A DNA stretch of 64,000 bases from Mycobacterium sp. E2479 (lineage in GTDB: Bacteria; Actinomycetota; Actinomycetes; Mycobacteriales; Mycobacteriaceae). The position numbers were made by a program, and so were the translations under genes. Each line of letters opens with the position of its first letter. Positions within the stretch are counted from its first letter, which is position 1. The stretch is taken from assembly GCF_001667925.1 (NCBI RefSeq), contig NZ_LZJR01000076.1:62001-126000 (forward strand), in the 5' to 3' direction. Positions 1 through 8,821 of this stretch are shown here, one piece after another. Under the pieces are notes generated by a model that made no database searches, had not been told where the DNA came from, and saw only the letters and a program-made list of their open reading frames with translations.

Positions 1-201
1 TTTCGGCGCCCGGTCCGCGAACCCGCGGGGCAGGCGGCCGCTGAAGGTGTCCGGGGGTTCGACGATGTGGTCGTCCACCGAGATCACCGTGTAGCGGCGC
101 TTGGCCCGCGGCGGATCCGGCAAGAACGTGACCGAGCGCTCGGTGCCGGTCTTCGCCTTGGTGAAGTTCAGGTCGGTGGCCAGCTCGTCGATCGATTTCA
201 C
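1..201 (-). CDS. Amidohydrolase family protein, N-terminal part (cut by left edge)
   Basis: Only the first 67 codons are in the window; the gene runs off the left edge. The GTG at 199-201 is chosen because AAGGAG lies 8 bases upstream. Around residues 40-50 the translation reads SVDDHIVEPPDTF, the usual opening strand of amidohydrolase-2 (TIM-barrel metal hydrolase/decarboxylase) proteins, in which the DxH-type residues bind the metal. The substrate cannot be told. It is the last visible member of a minus-strand run with an aldolase-like protein and an acyl-CoA ligase, separated from the aldolase by about 115 bases. Confidence 0.75.
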   Translation of the reverse strand, partial: MKSIDELATDLNFTKAKTGTERSVTFLPDPPRAKRRYTVISVDDHIVEPPDTFSGRLPRGFADRAPK

Positions 202-315
202 TCGTCAATCTCCTTGCGGGGCAGCGTTATCGACGCATGACGCGACGCCTTTGATTGTGCGGCGGCGACGTCTGTCGGCGCGTCGCGGCCGCGGGTGCAC
301 ACTCGCGGATGTGGT

Positions 316-1089
316 TCAGGTGAGTACATCGGCGTCGGCCTTGATGGTCATGCGCGCCGCCCCGGCCCAGTACACATCGGCGGCGCGTTCGATCAGCGAC
401 CGTTGCATGCCGGCCATGTCCGACCAATTCATGGTCACCGGATCCCTGCCCGTGAGCATGACGTCGTGGGCCAGCTTGCAGACTCGCTCGATGGATGCCG
501 CGCGGTAGACGGCTTCGGGCAGGTTGCGGCCCGTCGCGATGACGCCGTGGTTGGCCAGGATCGTCAGGTTGGCCCCCCCGATCCGGGCGGCGAGTTCCGC
601 GGCGCGTGCGGGGCTGTCGATCTCGCCATCGTAGGTCTCGACCAGGCGCAGGTCGTCGAGGAAGAGCGAACCGGTCTGGTGCACCAGTTCGGGCAGTCTG
701 CCCAGCGCGGCGAGCACACAGACGTAGTACGGGTGGTTGTGGATCACCACTCGGGCGTCCTCGCGCACTCGGTGCAATTCGGTGTGAATATAGATGGCCG
801 GGGTGACGTCCCAGCGCCCGCTCACCACATGCGCGTCGCTGTCGACCACGCAGATATCGGACGCGGTGATCTCCTGCCACCAGAGTCCCCACGGGTTGAC
901 GAACATGTCGGACTGCCCGTCGAGCTGCCAGGTGATGTGCCCGGCCATGTTCTCGGCGAAACCGATGCCGGCCAGGTGACGGAAGGCGATGGCCAGCGCC
1001 TGCTCGTTGGAGAGCTCGACGCCGATGGGGGGAACCACCGATGGCGCCCAGACTTCCACCCCGCCGCGGCGTGCATCAGGAGCGTTCAT
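316..1089 (-). CDS. Class II aldolase/adducin-fold protein
   Basis: This 257-residue protein has the zinc-site pattern of the class II aldolase (fuculose-phosphate aldolase/adducin) fold: HNH at residues 117-119, a further NHG at 180-182, and Glu104 in a TELH context. Members retro-aldol cleave or decarboxylate small hydroxylated acids in the cytosol, but many mycobacterial paralogues have no known substrate. I start at the ATG at 1087-1089, not at the ATG eight codons upstream, because GGAGG sits 6 bases before it. It overlaps the 3' end of the acyl-CoA ligase gene by 14 bases, so the two are probably translationally coupled. Confidence 0.8.
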   Translation of the reverse strand: MNAPDARRGGVEVWAPSVVPPIGVELSNEQALAIAFRHLAGIGFAENMAGHITWQLDGQSDMFVNPWGLWWQEITASDICVVDSDAHVVSGRWDVTPAIYIHTELHRVREDARVVIHNHPYYVCVLAALGRLPELVHQTGSLFLDDLRLVETYDGEIDSPARAAELAARIGGANLTILANHGVIATGRNLPEAVYRAASIERVCKLAHDVMLTGRDPVTMNWSDMAGMQRSLIERAADVYWAGAARMTIKADADVLT

Positions 1090-2698
1090 GACCAGCCTCC
1101 ATTCTGGCTCCAATATCCTCGCGCAGCCGGCCTTTGGCTATCTTTCCGCCGGATGATCGGGGCAATTCGTCGAGAATGATGAGCCGCTCGGGGAGCAGTT
1201 CCTTGGAAACCCCCAGCGCCAGCAGGTGTTCGACGAGTCCGGGCAGGTCGACGGTGGCGGAGTCATTGAGTTCGGCGTACAGACAGACCTTTTCGCCGAA
1301 CACCGGGTCGGGCATGGCTATCGCCGCCGCTATCGCGATGGCGGGATGTGTCATGACGGCGTCTTCAACCTGGCTGGCGCTGATGTTTTTCCCGCCGCGC
1401 ACGATGAAATCGGACGTGCGCCCGGTGACGCGCAGATAGCCGTCGGCGTCGATTTCACAGATGTCGCCCATGCGCATCCATCCGTCGGGGGTGAACAGCT
1501 TGTCGTGGTCGGTGCCGCCAAGGTAACCGAGGCTGGTCGCCGGACCCCGGCACGCGGGCTGGCCGCGTCCCGTGGCGGTCACGTCGCGGTCGCCGTCGAA
1601 CAATCGGACTTCCATTTCGGGGATTACGCGGCCGCCAGTGCGCAGCCGTCGCTCGGTCGAGTCGTCGACGGTGGTAGCGCTGAGCATCCCGGTCTCGTTG
1701 GAGCCGTAGAACTGCAGGATTTTGGCGCCGGTGAGTTCCTCGAACTCGGCCGCGGGCCGATACGGCAACGCCTCCCCGCCGGTGTAGACGACGCGCAGCG
1801 AACTGAAATCGTAGCCGCGGCTGGCCGGGTCGGCCATCAGCATGGTCAATTGCGTGCTGACGCAACATAATACGGTGACCCGGTGTTGGGCTATCGCCTC
1901 GCAGGTGGCTTTGGTGGTGAATCGGTCCAGAAGCACCGCGGTGGCGCCGAGATAGATCGGGGTGGTGTGGCTGGTCCACAGCCCGAATCCGAAGGGGGTG
2001 GGAATGACCGGCAGGAATACCTCGTCGTCCGTCAATCGCCCGTTGTCGACGGCCTTCTGGTGGAAGTAGTACCACCGGTTCTGAGTGTGCACGACGCACT
2101 TGGGCAGCCCGGTGGTCCCCGACGTCGAGTTGATCAGGAATACATCGTCGGGGCCGAGTGCACAGCCGGCCGCCAACGCCTTGGGCTCGGCGTCGACATC
2201 GAGGTAAAGTGTCGCCTCGTCACGGTTCAACACGATCGCGGGCACGCCCAGCTCGTCTGCCACTTCGGCGGCGGCGCTGCTGTGGGCCAGATCGCTGACC
2301 ATCATTTTCGGCTGGGCGCTGCGCAGGATCGCCGACGCCTCGCGGGTGCCGGCGCGCGCACCGATGCCGACAGCCACCCCGCCGCAGCGTTCGATCGCCA
2401 CGAACAGCACATGAATGGCGGCAGAGTCACGGTGCCACACCACCACCCGATCACCGCGGACGATGCCCACCCCGGCCAGGGCTTCGGCTAATCGCGTTGC
2501 CGCACGCTCGAAATCACGCCAGGTGAACACCGGCCCGGGGTAATCCAGGTAGGCGGGGCGATCCGGTGTCCGTTCGGCGTTGTGCCGCACCGCGTCCGAG
2601 AGCGTCGAATCGCACCACCAGCCGGCTGCACGAAACCGGGCGGAATCCTCGACGGTGAATGCCGGCGACCCCACGGTTTCCAGGCCACCGGCGCTCAT
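1076..2698 (-). CDS. AMP-forming acyl-CoA/aryl-CoA ligase
   Basis: This 540-residue enzyme belongs to the ANL superfamily and would activate a carboxylic acid to its CoA thioester with ATP. The P-loop STSGTTGLPK is at residues 191-200, the C-terminal hinge region reads GRTSDFIVRGGKN, and the catalytic lysine context PRSSGGKIAKGR lies near residue 520. The general look is closer to cyclohexanecarboxylate or benzoate-type CoA ligases than to long-chain FadDs, but the acid is unknown. The reading frame stays open about 95 codons further upstream, but that stretch overlaps the secreted-protein gene and has no ligase-like sequence. The ATG at 2698 is therefore preferred, two bases after the neighbouring stop. 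Confidence 0.85.
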   Translation of the reverse strand: MSAGGLETVGSPAFTVEDSARFRAAGWWCDSTLSDAVRHNAERTPDRPAYLDYPGPVFTWRDFERAATRLAEALAGVGIVRGDRVVVWHRDSAAIHVLFVAIERCGGVAVGIGARAGTREASAILRSAQPKMMVSDLAHSSAAAEVADELGVPAIVLNRDEATLYLDVDAEPKALAAGCALGPDDVFLINSTSGTTGLPKCVVHTQNRWYYFHQKAVDNGRLTDDEVFLPVIPTPFGFGLWTSHTTPIYLGATAVLLDRFTTKATCEAIAQHRVTVLCCVSTQLTMLMADPASRGYDFSSLRVVYTGGEALPYRPAAEFEELTGAKILQFYGSNETGMLSATTVDDSTERRLRTGGRVIPEMEVRLFDGDRDVTATGRGQPACRGPATSLGYLGGTDHDKLFTPDGWMRMGDICEIDADGYLRVTGRTSDFIVRGGKNISASQVEDAVMTHPAIAIAAAIAMPDPVFGEKVCLYAELNDSATVDLPGLVEHLLALGVSKELLPERLIILDELPRSSGGKIAKGRLREDIGARMEAGHERS

Positions 2699-2700
2699 CG

Positions 2701-3027
2701 CTAAAGGATAGGAGAGCCGCCGATTGGTCGAGGCTGGGGAGTCGGCGGGGCCGGTACCGCGTGCTGATTGTGGATGCTCGGGCTGCGCGGGTGCGGCGAA
2801 GGGCAGGTGATATTGCGAATGCACCCGCAATTGAGCCCGATGATGCAGCCGCCTCGCCCGAAGGGTTGCGCGGGCATGGCACCGCCGGGACCCGGGTCCG
2901 CAACCGATGAACTGACGGTGGCGGCCGCCGGCGCGGCGCCCGACGCGAGACCGGCCGTCAAGGCAAACGCGGCCACGCACCCGCACAGGGCGGCGCGTGC
3001 AATAGCCTTCCGGATCCCCATAAACAC
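2701..3027 (-). CDS. Small secreted protein with four closely spaced cysteines
   Basis: The 108-residue product opens with a clear Sec signal peptide: basic MGIRKAIARA, a hydrophobic Ala/Leu core and an APAAA cleavage region near residue 36. The short mature part contains a cluster of four cysteines in about 16 residues (CIIGLNC-GC-x5-C), then a Pro-rich tail. I do not recognise the family. The first Met (3027) or the Met at residue 3 could be the start. The stop codon is two bases from the ATG of the acyl-CoA ligase, suggesting one transcript, though a secreted peptide has no obvious part in that pathway. Confidence 0.6.
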   Translation of the reverse strand: MFMGIRKAIARAALCGCVAAFALTAGLASGAAPAAATVSSSVADPGPGGAMPAQPFGRGGCIIGLNCGCIRNITCPSPHPRSPSIHNQHAVPAPPTPQPRPIGGSPIL

Positions 3028-3167
3028 AACAGTAGTTCGGCGTCGGCGGACGTGTGGGCCAGCGACCGAGCTAGGAGCAAACTCTAAGCATCCTCACGTG
3101 TTTCTCGCAGCGCCACTCGCCCGGAAGCTGGAATGGACAGTGACGCAGCCGTTTTGCAGTTGGATCG

Positions 3168-3686
3168 TCATCGCCGGTCTTCATGCCGATGCGACCGCGC
3201 CCGGCGGCGCGCCATAGCCCGCGCTGCGACATAGGCGGCAGCGCTGATCGCGAACATCGCGGCCGTCAACAGCAGCCACCGACCAAGAAACGGATCCTGG
3301 GTTTGACCGGTTGCGGCCCGGTAGGTGGCGCCACCCTGCTTGACGATGCCGGGCAGAAAGACCAGCAGCGTCAGCCCCGCGCCCAGCGCGGGCACCCGGA
3401 GGTAATTGAGCGCCGGCACATCGGGTTCGGCGCGATCCGGGGGGCGCCGGGCACGACCGCGTGAAAGCAGGCGGTCGACGCAGGCATAGACGGGAAACAG
3501 CACCAGGTCGTGGGCGACGATGGCCGCGGCGAACCACACGATGATCGACTGCCACCAGACGTGCGGATTCCACAGCGTGACCGGTCTCATGACGGCGATG
3601 ACGTAACCCAGCAATGCGAACCCGGCGAGCATCGTCAGCAGGTGCAGCGGGTGGGATCCGTAGATCCGTGCGAACGCGCTACGCAT
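3168..3686 (-). CDS. Hypothetical membrane protein linked to the molybdoenzyme fusion
   Basis: The 172-residue protein has about four hydrophobic helices (roughly residues 14-32, 45-66, 98-114 and 137-157), a basic loop between the second and third, and a basic His/Arg-rich C-terminus. No catalytic motif is recognised. Its start overlaps the stop of the upstream cytochrome b/molybdopterin gene by 8 bases, so it is probably co-expressed and may be a subunit or anchor of that enzyme. That role is inference from position only. Confidence 0.65.
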   Translation of the reverse strand: MRSAFARIYGSHPLHLLTMLAGFALLGYVIAVMRPVTLWNPHVWWQSIIVWFAAAIVAHDLVLFPVYACVDRLLSRGRARRPPDRAEPDVPALNYLRVPALGAGLTLLVFLPGIVKQGGATYRAATGQTQDPFLGRWLLLTAAMFAISAAAYVAARAMARRRARSHRHEDRR

Positions 3687-4995
3687 GTGCGGCCGCCCGA
3701 AAGGCGATGGCTGCCACCCATTTGGTGTTGTGCACGCCGGGCAGCGCGGGCACGATGATCCGCGCGGGGAAGCCGTGATCCGGGGACAGGTCGGCGCCGT
3801 TCACGCGCAGCGCCAGCAGCGCGTCCGGGTGCAGCACCTGGTTGCGTTGTAGCGTCGCGCTGGCGAAAGCACCGGAGCGTTCGAGCGACGACACCCGCGC
3901 GGAATCGGGTAGCGGCACGCCGGCCAGGCGGGCGAGGTCAGCCAGTCGCACGCCAGTCCACGTTTGGGTGGTCGACCAGCCTTCGACGCAGGCGATCGGC
4001 AGGACCGCCGTGTGCTGCGGCATCGCCAGCAGGGCCGCGCGGTCCAGCGTCACCGGGTGGGGGCCGCCGTCCAGGGCGAGCCGCCAGCGCTCGACCATGT
4101 CCAGGGCGGAGATGCCGGCCGCGGCCGCGGTCCTGTTGACCTGAAAGTCCTCGGGTCCGTCGCCGGGTCGGCGCCCGCGCGGCAGTAATAGGGCGGCGGG
4201 CCGGGCCCAACCACCGAGGGTCTGCCCCGCGGTGAGGAACGTCAGGAAAAGGGCGCCGCCACCGACCAGCGCCAGGGCGCCGCGGCGGCTCATTGTGGGC
4301 GGGCCGGGTTCGGCAGCGACGAGGCTGTCGGGCTGCCGCGGCTCGGCTTCGGTGGCGGCGCGCCCGGTGCGCAGCACGTCACGCAGCGACAGCGAGCGCA
4401 GGCCGGCCCACATGCGCCGGCCCTTGACCGCGACGTGCATGACGAAGCCGGTGAGGAATACCCATGCGCCGAGGTAGTGCGCGGTGTAGAAGCTGAACCC
4501 GAAGATGTAGTCGTACTGAATGTTCAGCACGCCGGTCACGATCTCGAACAGGATCCCGCCGACCAGCATCAGCAGCGAAATCCGTTCCAGCAGTTGGGCA
4601 ATCGACCGAACCGGCGGGAACACGAAGAGCCTGGGGATCACCGACCACAGCTTGGCCAGCACCACCGGGATGAGGATGAGTCCGAGCCCGACATGGAGTC
4701 CTTGGGTCAGCCGGTACAGCCAGGGCGGATCGGTGGGCCAGTCGAATGTCGGCAGCTTGAGCCAGCCGACGTCGGCGGGGATCGCCTGGCCCAACCGCGG
4801 CCCGTAGGCGATGTAGGACAGCAGGCCGGTGACGATCACGATCGGCAGTGTCACCAACAGCACCGAACCGAACACCGACGTCAGCCACGGTCCCCGCAAC
4901 GGGCTGCGCCATAACCGGTCGGGAAACCCGTGGGTTTTCTTTGCCGCATCTGGGTCGTCGGTAGCGGCTATGCCGGTCGTCTTTGTCGGCCTCAT
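3679..4995 (-). CDS. Cytochrome b561-like / MsrP(YedY)-like molybdopterin oxidoreductase fusion
   Basis: This 438-residue protein joins a membrane cytochrome b part (about residues 35-200, with histidines in LTQGLHVGLG, FYTAHYLGAW and FVMHVAVK as possible haem ligands) to a second part. That part starts with a twin-Arg-like SRRGALALVGGG segment near residue 237 and continues into a sulfite-oxidase/YedY-type molybdopterin domain. The ACVEGWS motif supplies the expected cysteine ligand of molybdenum. The layout suggests quinone-linked reduction or oxidation outside the membrane. In E. coli MsrP and MsrQ are separate proteins, and here both roles appear in one chain. The ATG at 4995 is preferred over an in-frame start 18 codons upstream, whose extension is not helix-like. 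The substrate is unknown. Confidence 0.75.
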   Translation of the reverse strand: MRPTKTTGIAATDDPDAAKKTHGFPDRLWRSPLRGPWLTSVFGSVLLVTLPIVIVTGLLSYIAYGPRLGQAIPADVGWLKLPTFDWPTDPPWLYRLTQGLHVGLGLILIPVVLAKLWSVIPRLFVFPPVRSIAQLLERISLLMLVGGILFEIVTGVLNIQYDYIFGFSFYTAHYLGAWVFLTGFVMHVAVKGRRMWAGLRSLSLRDVLRTGRAATEAEPRQPDSLVAAEPGPPTMSRRGALALVGGGALFLTFLTAGQTLGGWARPAALLLPRGRRPGDGPEDFQVNRTAAAAGISALDMVERWRLALDGGPHPVTLDRAALLAMPQHTAVLPIACVEGWSTTQTWTGVRLADLARLAGVPLPDSARVSSLERSGAFASATLQRNQVLHPDALLALRVNGADLSPDHGFPARIIVPALPGVHNTKWVAAIAFRAAAHA

Positions 4996-5171
4996 CCGCC
5001 CCCAAGCCGTGCTCCGCGAGCACGCCTGGCCGTGCCCGTCAACGATCATTCACGACGGAACGACGAAAAGGGTTCAGATCGAGGATCTGCACCGAGCGCG
5101 GGCCCTACGTGCCAGAACGGCGTCTGAGTCGTGCCTGGGCCCCACACTCGCAGCGGAGGCCGTCGCGTATC

Positions 5172-6578
5172 TCAGTCCTTGCCGCGTGGCGGCGGTTGTA
5201 CCTCGACCCCGCTGGAGTCGTGTTCGGGACCCGCGGCAGGGTGTTCGGGCGGGACGCGGTCCCGGAATCGGGTGCCTTCGCTGGGACGTTCGGGGCCGGG
5301 CCGATGAACGTTGCCATGGTAGGGACCGGGCTTCGGCCGGGGCTTTCCACCGGGGAAGGCCAGGCGGAAGATGCTGCGGTGCACCGTCCCCCACTGCTTC
5401 GAGAAGCGGCCGGAGTTGTACGGCAACTCGTAGCGCTCGCAGATGTCTTTGACCTGTGGCGCGATCTCCGAGTATCGACTGCTCGGCATGTCGGGGTAGA
5501 GGTGGTGCTCGACCTGATAACCGAGATTTCCGCTGATGATGTGGAACAGAGGGCTGCCGTCGATGTTCGCGGCGCCCAGCAACTGGCGTACGTACCAACC
5601 GCCGCGCGTCTCGTTCTCGGTCTCTTCCTGTGTGAACGTGTAGGTCTGGTCCGGGAAGTGGCCACAGAAGATGATCGCGTGCGCCCACACGTTGCGGATG
5701 ACGTTGGCGAGTGCATCGGCGGCCAGGGTGCGCAGGTACGTACTTTCGACGCCCGGCGCCACCTTGTCGAGGAACGTCGCTGCGGCATTGATGCGGCCGC
5801 TGTTCGACAGTTTGCGGAGCCTTCTGGCGAGGCGGGACCGCGGGGGCTGCTCGAGCCGCCCGCGCGACGCCAACTGGACGAGGGCGAACGCCCCGGCGCT
5901 GATCATGGGCCAGCCGAGGTAATCCTTGACGATCTGGGCCCGAGCTTTGACCCCGATGCCTTTCAGGTCCTTGCGGACTTCCGACCAAGGCTTCTCGCGC
6001 TTACGGATGGCGTCGATGTCCATGTCGTGGACGGCGACGCCCCACTCGAACAGCAGCGTGAGCAGTAGGTTGTAGAGCGGCTGGAACAGGAAGCGAGGCT
6101 CCCACTTCTGGTTTGGGTCGATCCGCATGATCTCGTAGCCGAGATCCTTGTCCTTGCCGAGGATGTTGGTGAACGTGTGGTGGATGTAGTTGTGGGAGTG
6201 CTTCCACGACTCGGCCGTCGACGCGGTGTCCCAGTCCCAAACCGACGAGTGAATGTCGGGGTCGTTCATCCAATCCCACTGACCGTGCATCACGTTGTGG
6301 CCGATTTCCATGTTTTCCAAGATCTTGGCCATGGAGAGGCAGGCGGTGCCGAGCAGCCAGGCCGTCTTCGAGCGCGATGCGAGTAACAGCACCCGACCGA
6401 CCACCACGATCTGTCGCTGTGCCGAGATGACGTACTTGATGTAGCGCCGGTCGCGGTCGCCCAGGTCGGCGAACACCTCGTCGTGGATCGCGTCGAATTC
6501 CTTCGCGAGCTTTTCCAGCTCTTGTTCCCCGAAGCGGGAAAGCGGTGTTTCCCCAGCCCTCTTCACGGCAGTTGTCAC
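5172..6578 (-). CDS. desA3: Membrane fatty acyl desaturase, DesA3-type
   Basis: The 468-residue protein carries the three histidine boxes of di-iron membrane desaturases: HNVMH at 94-98, HSHNYIHH at 127-134 and QVEHH near residue 355. Family knowledge: M. tuberculosis DesA3 (Rv3229c) introduces the delta-9 double bond into stearoyl-CoA, making oleate for membrane lipids and triacylglycerol. The gene lies 16 bases downstream of a ferredoxin reductase of the Rv3230c type, its known electron donor in that species, so the pair is conserved. The last 40 or so residues are Pro/Arg-rich and probably unstructured. The symbol is given by resemblance; mycobacteria often have several paralogues. Confidence 0.85.
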   Translation of the reverse strand: MTTAVKRAGETPLSRFGEQELEKLAKEFDAIHDEVFADLGDRDRRYIKYVISAQRQIVVVGRVLLLASRSKTAWLLGTACLSMAKILENMEIGHNVMHGQWDWMNDPDIHSSVWDWDTASTAESWKHSHNYIHHTFTNILGKDKDLGYEIMRIDPNQKWEPRFLFQPLYNLLLTLLFEWGVAVHDMDIDAIRKREKPWSEVRKDLKGIGVKARAQIVKDYLGWPMISAGAFALVQLASRGRLEQPPRSRLARRLRKLSNSGRINAAATFLDKVAPGVESTYLRTLAADALANVIRNVWAHAIIFCGHFPDQTYTFTQEETENETRGGWYVRQLLGAANIDGSPLFHIISGNLGYQVEHHLYPDMPSSRYSEIAPQVKDICERYELPYNSGRFSKQWGTVHRSIFRLAFPGGKPRPKPGPYHGNVHRPGPERPSEGTRFRDRVPPEHPAAGPEHDSSGVEVQPPPRGKD

Positions 6579-6594
6579 GAGCCGCTCCTTTCGA

Positions 6595-7692
6595 TCACAG
6601 TTCGAGTTCGACGTCGCCTTCGGCGGTGTTGATACAGATCCGCACGTCTTGCTCCGTCGGCTCGATTACGTCACCCGAGCGCAGGTCGCGCAGCTTGCCC
6701 GACTTCAGCGTGCCTACACAGGTGTGGCAGATTCCGATGCGGCAGCCGAACGCGAGATTGAGACCTGCCTTCTCGCCGGCCTCGAGAATCGACGTGCCGC
6801 CGTCACATTCGACTTCCTTTTCGCTGTCGAGGAAGCAGACGGTGCCACCTTCCCCGGCGTTGGCGTCGCCGCCGATCTTGGGCTGGAAGCGCTCGAAGTG
6901 CAGGCGCTCGCAATCCCCGTTCTGTTCCCAATGCTCGATCAGAGCATCGAGCATCTCACCGGGGCCCGAGCAGAACGCCTCGCGCTCGCGCCAGTCCGGG
7001 CACGCGTCATCGAGGTCCTCGGGGGTCAGCCGCCCCCGCTCGGAGGTAAGGCGCAGATCCAGCCTCATTCCCTCGTGGCGTTCCTCGAGCTCTTCCAAGG
7101 CGGAAAGGAACATCGCCTGCTCGCGGGTCCGCGCGGAATGAATGACCACCGCGTCGCGCAATTCGTCGCGATGGTCCAGGTCGCGCAGCATGCTGATGAT
7201 CGGCGTGATGCCGCTTCCAGCGCTGATGAACAGCATCTTGTCCGGCAGGGGCTCCGGCAGTGTGAAAACACCCTCGATCTCGCCGAGCCGCACCAAGTCC
7301 CCCGGCTGAATCTTGTGCACGAGATACGGCGATACGACACCGCCGTCGACCCTCTTTGGTGTGACGCTGATCAGCCCGTCTTCAGGCCGGGGATCCGAAG
7401 TCAGCGAGTACGCGCGCCAGTGGTAGACACCGTCGATCACCACGCCGAGACGTACGTACTGACCGGGCTTGTGCCCGGGCCACTCGTATCCCGGACGAAT
7501 CAGAACGCTGGCCGCTTCCGAGCCTTGCGCCTCGATGCCTTCGACCTTGCCGCGCAGCTCCCGGGTGGTCCACAGCGGGTTGATCATTTCGAGGTAGTCG
7601 TCGGGCTGCAGCGGACTGAACAGGCGCCGTATTGCTCGCAGGAACAACCGGCGTCCCCGGGGGACGCGGGGCTCGGCGCCGCGTTCAGCCAT
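6595..7692 (-). CDS. Ferredoxin-NAD(P)H reductase partner of the desaturase (Rv3230c-like)
   Basis: The protein has 365 residues from the ATG at 7692. It has an FAD-binding barrel (RAYSLTS near residue 100), an NAD(P)-binding half (ISAGSGITPIISMLRDL) and a C-terminal plant-type [2Fe-2S] domain with FGCRIGICHTC and a fourth cysteine in RICINT. Electrons would pass from NAD(P)H through FAD and the iron-sulfur centre to the desaturase encoded next. An in-frame GTG five codons upstream (7707) is also possible; it falls inside an imperfect palindrome at 7702-7717. Confidence 0.85.
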   Translation of the reverse strand: MAERGAEPRVPRGRRLFLRAIRRLFSPLQPDDYLEMINPLWTTRELRGKVEGIEAQGSEAASVLIRPGYEWPGHKPGQYVRLGVVIDGVYHWRAYSLTSDPRPEDGLISVTPKRVDGGVVSPYLVHKIQPGDLVRLGEIEGVFTLPEPLPDKMLFISAGSGITPIISMLRDLDHRDELRDAVVIHSARTREQAMFLSALEELEERHEGMRLDLRLTSERGRLTPEDLDDACPDWREREAFCSGPGEMLDALIEHWEQNGDCERLHFERFQPKIGGDANAGEGGTVCFLDSEKEVECDGGTSILEAGEKAGLNLAFGCRIGICHTCVGTLKSGKLRDLRSGDVIEPTEQDVRICINTAEGDVELEL

Positions 7693-7935
7693 GGCGTCAG
7701 AGTACACAGTTGTGCACCGACTCTAAACGTCATTTTGAATGTTGTTGTCGCACAGCATTACACATGCGTTTAACTTGGGCACACCTAGATATCAGCCGTT
7801 CACTGGCCGCTGCGCGCTCGATTTACCACTGCTGCGATGGGTACCTGGGTGGTGCCCAGAACAACAGTCGCCCAAACGTTTGTTCAGGTGTTTTTGCGGG
7901 TCAGGCCGCGCAGCGGCCGATCGTCGCGGCGCCTA
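7693..7935. promoter_or_regulatory. Divergent intergenic region with imperfect palindrome at 7702-7717
   Basis: The 243 bases separate the reductase/desaturase operon (left) from the membrane protein gene (right). An imperfect inverted repeat, GTACACA-GT-TGTGCAC with one mismatched pair, lies at 7702-7717, 10 bases upstream of the reductase ATG. Flanking AGAGT and ACTCT add outer pairing. A dimeric repressor site is plausible, but no regulator gene adjoins it. No clear promoter boxes are assigned. Confidence 0.35.
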
Positions 7936-8820
7936 ATGTCGGTGACTGTGCTGATCGGCTTCCTCCTCGCGCTGGGCTGCGCGCTTTGTTACGGGACGGC
8001 GACCGTGCTGCAAGCCGCCGGGACGCGATCCGTGGAGGCGGGCAGCGGGTCAGGCGTCGATGCGGTGCTGCTGTTACGAGCCGTCCGGCAGTCGCGCTAT
8101 CTGGCCGGGGTAGGCCTCGACATCATCGGGTTTGCGCTGCAGGTCGCGGCCCTGCGGCTGGTGCCGATCTATGTGGTCGCGGCGGCGCTGGCCGCCTCGA
8201 TCGCGGTCACCGGCGTGGTCGCCGCTTGGTTGCTGTCGGCGCGCTTGTCGTCGTCCGAATGGACGGCCGTCGGTGTCGTCTGCCTCAGCCTGGTCGTGCT
8301 CGCCCTCGCCGCCGGGCCGGGCCACTTCCGGCACGCCCCGGCCGGGCTGGGCTGGGCGCTGCTGGGCGTGGTGGCCGCAATGCTCGCCGGCGGCGCGGCC
8401 GCGGGACGTCTGCCCGACCGCGTCCGCGCACTCGCGCTTGGTCTGGGCGCCGGAACCGGATTCGGCGTGGTTGAGGTGGCCGTGCGCCTGATCGAGGAGA
8501 TCGATCCCACCAAACGCTCCTTCTACACCAATCCCGCCCTCTACGCCGCCGCTGCGGGGGGCGCCGCGGGGTTCCTCTTGCTCACCTCCGCGTTGCATCG
8601 CGGATCGGTGACGACGGCCGTCGCCGGAATGGTGGTGGGTGAAACGCTGGCACCCGCCGTCGTCGGGGTGGTCTGGCTCGGCGACACCGCTCGCGACGGG
8701 CTTGGTTGGCTGGTGATCGTTGGGTTCGCCGTCGCCGTGTCCGGAACTCTGGTGCTGGCCCGGTTTGGCGAAGCGCCCCAACCCGACCCAGCCGAGGAAG
8801 CGGGCTCAGGACGCCGCTAG
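7936..8820 (+). CDS. Multi-spanning membrane protein of DMT/EamA-like type
   Basis: The 294-residue protein is almost wholly hydrophobic with about nine or ten predicted helices in two halves, small-residue rich (Gly, Ala), in the manner of drug/metabolite transporter superfamily proteins found widely in mycobacteria. It opens MSVTVLIGFLLALGCALCYG, typical of the first DMT helix. The frame is open 33 codons upstream but that extension is basic and non-hydrophobic, so the ATG at 7936 is used. Substrate and direction of transport are unknown. Its stop lies one base from the convergent FadD stop. Confidence 0.7.
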   Translation: MSVTVLIGFLLALGCALCYGTATVLQAAGTRSVEAGSGSGVDAVLLLRAVRQSRYLAGVGLDIIGFALQVAALRLVPIYVVAAALAASIAVTGVVAAWLLSARLSSSEWTAVGVVCLSLVVLALAAGPGHFRHAPAGLGWALLGVVAAMLAGGAAAGRLPDRVRALALGLGAGTGFGVVEVAVRLIEEIDPTKRSFYTNPALYAAAAGGAAGFLLLTSALHRGSVTTAVAGMVVGETLAPAVVGVVWLGDTARDGLGWLVIVGFAVAVSGTLVLARFGEAPQPDPAEEAGSGRR

Positions 8821-8821
8821 C

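Noticed and set aside
2699..2986. N-terminal extension of the acyl-CoA ligase
   Set aside because: The extra codons lie in another frame of the secreted-protein gene and do not resemble ligase N-termini; the ATG at 2698 fits the family.
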